Part shown: piece by piece, positions 46,901 to 58,900 of the stretch | Layout: each line of letters begins with the position of its first letter | Numbering within the stretch: the first letter of the stretch is position 1 | Source: Limnephilus marmoratus | Lineage: Eukaryota > Arthropoda > Insecta > Trichoptera > Limnephilidae | Direction of reading: 5' to 3' | NCBI GenBank assembly: GCA_917880885.1 | Contig: OU862928.1 | Location: 7,521,721 to 7,585,720, forward strand | Length of the DNA: 64,000 bases | Made by a program: the position numbers and the translations under genes | The notes under the pieces: model-generated | The model's input: only the letters and a program-made list of their open reading frames with translations | Told to the model about the DNA's origin: nothing | The model's database searches: none

Positions 46901-49900
46901 CCGTAATAATATTGAAAAATGTAATAATATAATAAATAAATAATTCCACCTAAATAATGTTTTTAATTTTATTACGTATACATATGGTGGTTTTCAGGGG
47001 ATCTTGAACAATTAAAACTTTGACAATTATTTTTACATTAAAAGTACCTCTAAAAATAAAAATAAATATGCAGTTATTTAAGTAAGAAGGTCATTTTATT
47101 GATTAAAAAATTTAAAAAATTGGACTGGAGTTCCTTATTGAAATATTAGGTCCTTACATATGAAATTGGCGTTTTGTATGGGAGGAACATAAAGTCGATT
47201 TTTTTAAATATAATATATTTATTTAATCAAAGTATGTACCATTGCTATCTATGCACTTTTGCCCTCTCATAGGTAGTTCATCGATCCCTTTACTAAAAAA
47301 CCATTCAGACGGAAATCAATAAAATCTTTGAAGGCGGTTTGGACTGCCCCATCGGAGTTGAATTTTTTCCCTTGCAAGAAGTTATGCAAATTTCGAAAAA
47401 AATGGTAATCTGTTGGGGCAAGGTCCGGAGAGTACCGTGAATGTCTTAGACATTCCAATTGAAGTTCCTCTAATTTGGTAGCCGTCTGTTGTGCAGTGTG
47501 TGGTCTAGCGGTCAACGCGCGTTTGTTGATTTGCTTCACTCAATTCGTGAGGTACCCACCTTTCAAGCTTTTTCACCTTCCCAATTTGCTTCCAGTGGAT
47601 TAAAACAGTTTTATCACTAACATCGCAGCCTGCAGCTAACTCGGACTTGGTTTGCGATGGATCCGCTTCCACAATAGCCTTCAATTCTTCATTATCATTA
47701 ATCCTTCGAGCCGTTTCTGCAGCACTGGTGCCACGGTGGAACTCGTACTCGTAAATAACGTGATATTTTAAGTTTTCCATTTTGTAAACTAAGTGACGCA
47801 AAGAAAAAAAACAATTAAGGAAAAAACAAATAAATTATAATTTTCGAAACACAAATACATGAGTAAATAAATAGCTGTATAAATTTGAATTTGGAATTCC
47901 TAACCAAAGAGAAGATATTTGAGATCAAAGTTGCCAGTACGGCAAAACGCCAATTTCATATGTAAGGACCTAATATTACCAATATTGTATTTTCCAAAAG
48001 GTCCCACTGCAAACTGTTGACTTTAGCAAACTTTACTTTTCTGCTCAGGGTCTGATTATTTCAATGTGCTCGTTTTGGCAGTCAACTTATGACTGATTTC
48101 TTAGTTTATTCAATGAACTCTTGTATTCTCCTGGTGCCAAAAATATGGTCACATGCTTTGCTTACCGCTCGTCGAAATGATTCCCAGATTTTATGTTAGG
48201 GCAAACCTACAAGTTTGGATGCCTGCATGACTATGGGTAATATAATATTAATTTATACTTTGCTACAACCATTTAAAATAATATTAATATGTTTTTAATG
48301 TTTGTGTGTTACAGTTTCCGGTGACCGTCCTATTAGAGTCAAACAGGCGGAGAGACTCAACGGCCACACAGGAGAGGGAGAGAGAGGCTCACAGAGCCGA
48401 GAGGGAGGCATGTCTCGCCTACTTCCCGGGGTGGAACGAGGCGGACCAGGTAAATATAGCTCTACTTCATTAACCACTCCGATCTTTCGCGAATATTCAC
48501 TTTTTACGTCTTAAACAAAAGGTCAGATTTACTAAAACTTTGCATTATTTCCGCTTCACAATTAAAGCTCTATAAAAAAAAATATTACTGAATGTAGCCG
48601 AATACTAAAAACTGTTTTTGAAAGGTTACGAAATAAGCTTTCAAATCGTTATATTACAAATAAATATTAACATTTGTAATTATTAAAATTTAGAATGCAA
48701 ACATAAAAAAATGTAAATATGACTCACATGATGTTTTTATGTGATTATGTAAAAAACAATACTTATTCTAATAGACAATTTTATCACCTCACTTTTTTAT
48801 CATTTCATACAAGAATATTTAATAAAAATTAACAATGACGTAGGCGATTTGGCGGGTAAAATAAGTGTCAACCGTGCATCTGACAGAATAGGTCTTTTAT
48901 GTATTTCTATGGACAAATTGTGTAGGGATGTGCAGCTTGATTTATTATCGACCTTTTACTTTTAGTTTTAGGGATGTCACTAGAACAATAACGAAATTAT
49001 AATGATTTCTGTGAAAACATACGCGTTGACGTGAAAACACGCTTATTGTACTTGACTGCTATTGTCATATAAACGTGGATATCTGCTTAGGTTGCTGAGT
49101 GGTTAATAATTAACACAGAAAAGTGACACCAATTCTGTCTTTATCTTCTTGTGACACATGTTTTGGGTAATGCCTGAAACGTTATGGATGCCACTGGACA
49201 TTACCAGTAATAATTTGTAATAATTCAGGAATTATGAGTAATTTTATAACAAACTCCCCATCTGATTTCATTCATTGTCTTGCTTCAAAAGCATAATAAT
49301 ATCTTGGGAGACAAATTTGGTCCTTACATACCAACAAAGGATCAAAAGCAACACTTTTGATGATATTTTGACTGTGAAATAATGCACTATCTTTTTGATG
49401 AATGTTTTCATAACCCAATTTTTGGAACCGATAATTTTGGTTTCGTTGTCATTTTTAAGAGCGTTTAACCAGCCAGCGGATGAAAATCCACATTTTGTCG
49501 AAAGTTGGTCTTACGATCGTGCAGGGCGGTTACAATGAGAAGGATTAATTATTCTCCGTACCAGCTTTTTAAAATTATAACTTAGTATCGATTTTATTTC
49601 ATTCCAAATTTGCTTTAATTTATACCTACATCCAAAAATGCTGAGAGGCGTGATGATAAAACTATTAAAATAATGTACTTTTTGTAATCATTTTTTGATT
49701 ATAAGTATTTATCATTTTTCAATAATGTCTAAGTTAAATAAGAATGTAAAAAAATCTGAAATATGTTAGTTTGTAAGTGCGCAAATAAATACACAAACGG
49801 ACCAATTTTCGACAAGAAACACATGTACGTATATATTTTTTAATGATTTTATTTATTAAACTTAAATTAAAATTCTAAAACATGCGATACCCAGATAAGG

Positions 49901-52900
49901 TATTGATTTATTTTTACTCCATGACTATAAGATTTGAAATGGGTGTGGTATTATATAAAATCTTTTTTGAAAATTTAACAAATCTGCCAACGATCTATGG
50001 TATAATCTTATTATACTAAAAATGCACATTTTTTCTCAAAATTTATAACATGTGAATGCTAGATAAAAGAACAATCTGTCGAAATCCATTTATAATTTTT
50101 TGTGAAAAAGAGTCAATACATCTAAAATCTGATTTAACTCGTTGAATGCCGGGGTATGCCAGCAAAAAGCACCACCAATTAAAACGCGGCATTATGACAC
50201 CACGTGACATTTCGTGTCTCGCGATTCTGACACTGTCCTTGAGAAATTTTGTACATAGAAAGGTCAAAACCGCAGTTAAATGAATTTTTCCCGCGCATGC
50301 GCAAGAACTGTGCACGTTCCCGCGCTCCGGTAAATCATTAATATAAATTATATGGAGTGACCAGGCGCATTGCGGTTTTCTCTATGGTAAAGAGCGATAA
50401 TAAAGCAAGCGATTCTGACCGTGTTCTTCATACACTTTCTTTATACATAAGGGTCAAAATCGCGTGTAAAGTCTCATGATACGCCGGCGCACGAGCGGCA
50501 CCTGAGCGGTTAAAAATGACATATTTCTGGTTTTCTCTGGTAATACCCTCTTAACAGCCACACGCCCCGTCTAGATTTTGTTGGTTGATGCAACTAACAA
50601 ATACTATATCGTCGTGTATGAAGTACTTAACACTACTTTGACACCGGGATTGGAACCGAGAACTTGTCAACAAACTACCTTCACGCTATCATATCATCTA
50701 GTTTACAAACCATATTGCAACCAATGAAACTCTAGTTTACAATAATGTATGTATGATTTAGGTCATTATGTAGGTTTGCGTTTTACAGGTTAACCCTCTT
50801 TGTTTGTGTTGCAGGTTGAATTTGTAAAGCAATTGTTGGAGCGGATGTGCCACTACCAACATGGCCACATCAACACATACCTCAAGCCCATGCTGCAGAG
50901 GGACTTCATCACCTTATTACCAAGTAAGTCCTCACACCATTATCATCACATTTATCTTCCACAAATGCCCTCCACTGGTTGCAATCCTTCGCCATTCGCC
51001 TCCCGTCCTTTGAGAGACAGATTTCTATTAGACCTATATGAGGCTTATTAATGAGTGGAGGTGAAATAACGAAGCTCTTGCAATTGAAAGAAATTGTATT
51101 TGCGATTCATAAACTTAATTAATTCATCGACGCGATCAATTTATTCTTTTCGATCTTGGAGAAACAAAGTGATTCAAATATGACTAAAGACCTCATTAAC
51201 TAATTACCTCCTGTTTAATCTCAAAAAGTGCATGCAAATTGCCAATGTACATTAACCCCTCAGGCCTTGACCGTATTTTGTCAAAGGGACAAAATATTTT
51301 CATTTTGCAATAATATCCAAATAAATTAAATATTTCTGAATGTTTTTGAAAACTAAAAACTGTTTTTGGAAAGATGATGAAATACGCTTTAAAATTTAAT
51401 AATTAGAAATAAACATACAATTTTTTAATTATAAAATTTTTGCATACAAACATAAAAAAAAGTTTTAAAAATGGCTCACCTTACATTTTTTCTAACTAAA
51501 ATTACTGATAACGAAAAAAAATTAAAATGCGTACATAATTTATTAGGCAAATGTATTGTAATGTTGTCGTCAACTCACTTTTTTGTGATTTCATTTAAAA
51601 TTAATTAATTAAAAATTCTCAAAGTTTTATAATTGTTTTTTAAATTACGATTGGAAACTTTGGATTCATAAAGGTTTACATTTTAATTATTTTTTTTTGT
51701 TAATTTTTATATTTGAATATAAAGCATGGTATTTTCTCTTTCCAACACCGTTTAGATCATCTTTATAACCATGATAGTAAGGGACACAATGGTTTCTATA
51801 AAATTTATATGAGTTGTTCGAAAACCGAACCAATAGACCTGACGTGTTAAAGTTAGCATCAAAAGCCAACAAATTAGCTTGAGGGGTTAAGATTATTTTT
51901 GTTTTCGGATCACTTGAAAAACAGTAATCAAAGAGTTTCACTGAAATTTCTATCCTCTTGCACACCTAAAGTTGACGTGGTTGAACTTTTCCATTCCTTG
52001 AAGTGATTGGTAATTTTTTCACACTCGTACTCTGTGAATGTATCTAACAATGTGTTGTGCGTTGCGTTCCAGTTAAAGGCTTGGAGCACATAGCGGAGAG
52101 CATCCTGTCATACCTGGACGCGCGCTGGCTATGCGCCGCCGAGCTGGTCTGCCGGGAGTGGCAGAGGGTCATCTCCGAGGGGATGCTGTGGAAGAAGCTG
52201 GTGGAGAGGAAGGTGCGCACCGACTCGCTATGGAGAGGGCTGGCCGAAAGGAGAGGCTGGTGAGTACCTAACTAACTAATGTAATAACTAATGGGTTACT
52301 AATGTATTAACCAATTTACTAATAGGCCACTTGCATCACATTTTTTAAAAAATTTTTCCGGCTTAGGCAAATATTCTAAGACATTCTGTTTTTTTTTTTG
52401 TTTTTTTAATCGTATTTTTGAAACCCTGGGGATTTTTTGAAAATTTCAAACCGAGAAATCAGACCATTTTTTATAAACCGGAAAGACGGAACATAATTTT
52501 ATAGGTGTGAAAAAACGATAATTACATAGCCGAAAATCATTTAAAAAAAAAAAGAACTTTTTCCACACGAATGGCAGAGGAGAATAACGAGGCATACCAA
52601 AAATATTACATCTCATAAATATTTTTTTCCTTGATCCATCTTATTGATCATAAATCATTATAATGTACAGCGTCTATATTACTAAATTCAATGTAATATA
52701 CTTGAACTTGTAAATTGTAATAATAATAAGAATATTATAAAATTTTATTTTGTTAAAATCAGCACCATAATCATTATACCTCTAAAACATGTACCGACAT
52801 CATCTTCACGTTCTGAAGAGAACCCCGTACCCATTAATTGTACGGGGTTCTCTTCAGAACATCTGTCAAAAAATCAAACCAAATGATAAGTTCGCAGAGA

Positions 52901-55900
52901 ACAAACAATAAACCTAGTGAAGGAATTCAAAAATTCGCCTGAAATCAAAGTGATGCCATATAAAAAAATAAATCAGTGTGGAATTTTATAAAATTAATAG
53001 GAACATTTTCGGCGACGGGACACTTTCATGTAGTGACGTCACGAGCTCAAATAATGGATTTATTTATTTAAAAATAAAAAAAACTGTACATTTCTAAAAA
53101 TTTTTAATAACATTTTCGTAATCTTAGTAAAAAAACTCTATCCACACGATTTTTTCCAAGTCGTTATGAAGTCCATGCAAGTGGCCTATTATTAAGGTAT
53201 TAACTATTGTGTTAACTAGTTAATTAACTAATGTAATGTAGTAACTAATGTGTTACTAATTAATGTATTAATAAATATTTAACTAATGGGCTAATTAATA
53301 ATTAATGTATTAATGAATCTGTTAACTAATTAGTTAACTAATGTAACTGATTAACTAATGTGTTTATTAATGTATTGAGTAATGTGTTAACTGATTAAGT
53401 AATGTGTTAACTAATTAACTAAGCTGAATATGTGCTGTTGAGCTGATCTGCTGGCAGAGGGTCATTTCCGAGGGGATGCTATGGAACATACTTAACCCCT
53501 GGGGTGTTTTTAAGATTCGGTCGTCAACTTCTCTTTTAAAAATCTTTCTGAATCATGGTTTATTTTAATATATTCATAGTTGAGAAAAATTTTTGCTTTT
53601 TATGATCATGTTTCAAAATGAAATACTGATTTGAAAGCATATTTTAAGAATCCTTAAGATTTTAATAGTACAATACACAATTAAAAATTTAAAAATTGAT
53701 TTAAAAAATGAAGTTTTTTTTTGTTTTATCGCTTACTGATAGTTTTTTCTTGTAAATTGTAAAAATACTACATGAAACTAAAAAACATATTTAATTACAA
53801 AAATGTAATATAAATGTAATTGTAATTTAATTTTTTTTCATTTCATATAAAAATAATAGTAACACCCCTGCCGTAAGTCACCCCAAGTGGCTCGCTACGT
53901 TTGGTGATTTAGCAGGGGTGCCCAGGTTCACAGGTTGAGGTTTGTCTAGGTCTTAGTGGTGAATGCGTTTGCCCACCTGCTGCGTGGCGGCCGGATCGGG
54001 AGAGATCTCTCTAACCGGACTCTTTCGATCTATCGGCTTGCACCGCAGTTGGAGGGATGGATTCATACGTCCGTCACTCCTGGACACGGACCCCCAGATT
54101 CCCAACCACCACTCACACCTTTTTCCTTCCCAGAACTTCCTCTCCTTACCTTCCCTAAAAAGACCCTCCACACAGCATCCCCAAAGAAAGATATAGGCCC
54201 TGAGGGGAATTATGTTCTTTCCTGTATGGAGCTAATGTAAAAAAAAACAACAGTAATAGGAAAGGATCATAGACATCCGAATTCAATAGACCAGAAGATA
54301 CAGATGAGGGGAAAAACCAAACTATGGGGGGGCGAAGAGAGGAAAGATGACTGTGATTCGTTAAAAAACAATCTGACAGTATATAGGCATCTCACTTTAT
54401 AATATCACCATTTAATTCTTAAAAGCAAAATCTGCTTTGAATGAATAGACCTTTTTACATGGGAGCGCGAATTGCTTGCCACGTTAATAACATATTTGCG
54501 AAGGCCAAATGCTCGCCCCGAAAAGATTTGCACCTATTCACATAGCAATATTTTGTTGCCGTGTTTAGTTAAGATACTTTTACAAATGTTTCATAATTTA
54601 CTTACCCCTGTAACCAGTGACGAGCACACTGGAGAACCGCCTACATTCGCTATGTCCATATAATATGTGGGTATAATGTATAGCACAAGCTACCGTTTTT
54701 GGCGTGTTATTTCGTAAAATGTATGGATGTTAGTTCCGCGCTGGTCAGGACAAGAATGATGACGTCACATATTTTAGATTCAAGCGAGGCTCTCTCCCCT
54801 CCCCATGGAGCGAGCTGGCTCCAGCTGGCTCCATGGGGAGGGGGAAATAATACGTTTTTATCACTTAGGGCAGGTCCAGATATATTCATATGTCCGTGGA
54901 AAGGACATATTTATCAGTTTGTGCTTGTAAACTACACAGGAATACTCTACTCATGTTGGTGGCACTAAATGGCGCAAAAATACTCAAGGTGTTAATTGAT
55001 GTTGTTATATGTTTCAGGATACAGTACTTGTTCAAACCGAAACCTGGCTGCCTGCATCCCGGTCACAGTTTCTACCGCGCCCTCTTCCCAAAGATCATCC
55101 AGGACATAGATTCCATAGAGAACAACTGGCGCATGGGCCGCCACAACCTGCAGCGCATCAACTGCCGCAGCGAGAACAGCAAGGGCGTCTACTGCCTGCA
55201 ATATGACGACCACAAGATAGTATCCGGCCTCAGAGATAACACAATCAAGATATGGGACAGAAATACCTTGCAATGTATAAAGGTGAAAAATATGAATTTT
55301 TCTCGCAGAACATTAAATTATTTATTTTGTAGGCAGTTAACCTACCCTTTCCCTTTGCAATTTGGGAGGTGGGTATGGGTACTGCCGCCCTGGGAACCAT
55401 TTATTGGATAACCAACACCCCTGCCATAGGTCTCCCTGCTATGTTTGGTGACTTAGCAGGGGTGCCCGGGTTCATGGCAGGCCGGATCGGGAGAGAATGG
55501 TTGAGGGAGTCCCTTTGACTTCTCCAGCCGTACTCTCTCGGAACATCGCCTTGCATCGCAGAGGGAGGGATGGATTCATACGTCCGTCACTCCTGGACAC
55601 TCTGACCCCCAGATTCCTACCCACCCCTAATACCCTTTTCCTTCCCAGAACTACCCCTCCTTCTTTTCCTAAAAAGATTCTCCATACAGCATCCCTTAAG
55701 ATGACATAGGCCCTGAGGAAAATTATTTTCCTCAAGGCCTCCTGAGTGGAGCTAATGTAAAAAAGGGGTACCCAAGTGACAGTCTACAAGCAACTCACTG
55801 GCTAACTTAACTCTGGCTTCGATGGAGCCCCCATATCTGAACTGGTCACTTAGAGTTACACCTAGCATATCAATGGAGGGCCGGTTCAAAAGATTGCTTT

Positions 55901-58900
55901 CGTTGAAGGAGACTAGATTTTCAAATTAACTTTTACTAACTTTTTTTGGTTTGCATCACAAAAAAGTATTTTCCTAATAATACAATTTGAAAGTGTATTT
56001 CAAAACCTTTCAAAAACAGTTTTTATTTTTTGGATTCATTCAGAAATATTAATTTTTTTTTGGATTTTATTGCAAATCGGAAATATTTTGACCATTTATA
56101 ATTAGTTTCTGGGCTTTAGAGATTGGATCAATGGGGGCAGCGTTTCCTCCTCCCCAGGCTGTGATACCGTACTCGATTAGAGATTGACATAGTGCATAGT
56201 AAATTGTTTTGAGTTGGTCTCTATCAGCTGATAATGTTTCCAGGTGTTAACGGGTCACACGGGTTCGGTGCTCTGCCTGCAGTACGACGAGCGCGTCATA
56301 ATAAGCGGGTCGTCGGACGCCACGGTGCGAGTGTGGGACGCCAACACGGGCGACATGGTCAACACGCTCATCCACCACTGCGAGGCTGTGCTGCACTTGC
56401 GCTTCACCAACGGGCTCATGGTCACATGCAGTAAGGTACGTATCTACAAATAGTCCCCTAAATCAGCTGACAAGCATTACCACATGTGCGTTTGAAAAAA
56501 ATATAAGTATAAAAAATTAAATAAATAACATCTTGATCAAAAAGTATTAGAAAATTTATTCATAAAATCGAAAATACAAGTTTATTCATAAAAATCAATA
56601 TGGTTCCCTTCAAAGTACTCCCCTTCAACTGCAACGAACCTACGCCAGCGTTTGATCTAATCCTTGAAACACCGCCCCTACTCAATTTTCAGTATGTCTG
56701 TTAGAGCGGTTTTTGATTTTTTCATAACACTTTTCTCGGGTGCTTTAACGCATTCCGCGAAGCAGTTTTTTAAGTAAGTTAACTAACTAACCATCACGCC
56801 GTTTCACCGCAGGGGTAGGCAGAGAGGACGGACCGCCAAACAACTCGGTCTTGGCACACACTCAATCACATACATACGTCGTCACATACAAACTCTTCTA
56901 TTATTCTGACTCTTGACATGGCCCATCTCATGTATCCGATTCACTTGATCGTGCCATGTCTTCCTCGGGCGCCCCCGACTCCTACCATTCACATTTGCGT
57001 CATATATTCTCCTTACAATCCTTTCCTCATTCATTCGCTCTACATGCCCAAACCACCTGAGGATCCCTTTCTTAATCTTACTCATTACGCTTACATCAGC
57101 CTTGCATTCTTTGTGGACCTCCACATTTCTCACAGGATCATACATGGTTTTTTTTTTTTTTTTTACATGAGCTCCACACAGGAGGCCCTGAGGAAAATAA
57201 TTTCCCTCAGGGCCTATGTCATCTTTGAGGATGCTGTGTGGAGGGTTTTATCACACATACGCCTCAGGGATCTCATTTCAACAGCATATTCAGTCTGCTT
57301 TCATCCTTCCTCTTCCAGTTCCATGCCTCACTGCCATTCATCAAGGTAGATACCAGCACTCCATTGTGGACGGCTAGCTTCGCTTCTTTTGACAGTTTTT
57401 TATTAGCGCCAACGGCATTCAGTCCTCCATTAATGGAGTTCCCTGCATTTACCCTTCATTCAATATCTCTATCAGCCTTCCCATCTCTCGTAAACATACT
57501 ACCCAGTTACACAAATGAACAGGAAAAAGTCGCAGAGCGCCAGATCTGGTAAATTTGAAGGCTGCTGGATACTATTTGTGTTGTTTTTGGTCAAAAACTC
57601 ACGGATGAGGATCGCATCGTGGGACGATGCGGTATTGTAGTGCAAAATTGTTTGAAAAAAATATTTGTAATATGTAAGTGTGTCCAGTTATCCCAAACGT
57701 TTACTTTTATATTTTTGAATTTTTTTTACCTACTAATTGAATATTGAATGTTTGTTGCAGGACCGATCGATCGCAGTCTGGGACATGACGTCACAAACAG
57801 AGATCACGTTAAGAAGAGTGTTGGTGGGGCACCGGGCGGCGGTGAACGTGGTGGACTTTGATGAGAAATACATTGTCTCAGCGTCGGGTGATAGAACTAT
57901 TAAGGTAACGCACTCTCTTCTCTCACATCTTCTTATGTATTTATAAACATTTAATGGAGGACTGACCGTGATAGTTGCTAAATAATTAAATTTTTACATT
58001 GGGTGATTTTGATATTTCCAATTTTCTATCCGACGTATCCCCCATGTAAAAACAGTATCAAGAGTTTTCTCGAGGGGCTGTTAGTTTCTCTTTGGGAGGC
58101 GGGTATGAGTATCGCCGCCCTGGGAACCATTTGTTGGATAACCAACACCTCTGCCATAGGTCACCGCAAGTGGTTCGCTACGTTTGGTGACTTAACCTGT
58201 TAAATGCCAGGCCATTTCACGAAAATTCACTAAAAAAGCACCACTTTGAATTTTGAATTGAATGTTTTGTGGATTAATTTCGAGCTATCGTATATTTTAT
58301 TGACCGAAACACATTCCTAGAACAATAAACTATGTACCAAAACAACATTACTTGCGTTAATTACGTAAATTGATAGGTTTTACGATGTTTTCGTCAAGTA
58401 ACACGCATCGACTTTGACAGAAAGAATCGCGGCAAATTTGACATTTTGATGCCACAGATAAAATCGTTTAAAAATATTCTGGAGTTGCCAGGTGAATGAA
58501 ATTTTTGCCTACAACATGGGTAAATGTTGGCGCAAGCGATTCTGACCTTGTCTTTCATACAAATTCTGTACATAGAAGGGTAGAAAATCGTGGACAAACA
58601 TATTTTTTTCGAAATATATTCGCATGCGCACAAACCGCGCGTCTCCGGCAAATTAAGAGATTAAGAATTTTCTCAAGGGGCTGTTAGTTTCACTTTGGGA
58701 GGTGGGTATGGGTACCGCCGCCCCGGGAACCATTTGTTGGATAACCAACACCTCTGCCATGGGTGCCCGGGTTCATGGGGTGTCTTGGCGGCGGATGCAT
58801 CTGCCGACCTGCTGCGTGGCGGGCCAGATCAAGAGAGACTGGTTGAGGGAGGCCTTTTGACCTTTCCAGCCAGACTTTCTCTACCCATTGCCTTGCATCG

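Larger units (their letters stand above)
56480..57720 (-). pseudogene. mariner-like transposase remnant, interrupted
   Basis: The minus strand reads [18 protein letters not shown] and [10 protein letters not shown] at 57545-57650 (decayed catalytic region). After a LINE insertion it continues [20 protein letters not shown] and [20 protein letters not shown] at 56560-56780. Stops and substitutions show it is inactive. Confidence 0.75.

Noticed and set aside
53200..53425. Possible functional TTAA-dense landing region
   Set aside because: The many TTAA motifs follow from the TAACTAAT simple repeat; there is no further evidence.
55009..55206. Alternative frame in slimb exon 5
   Set aside because: Shadow of the conserved WD40 coding frame.
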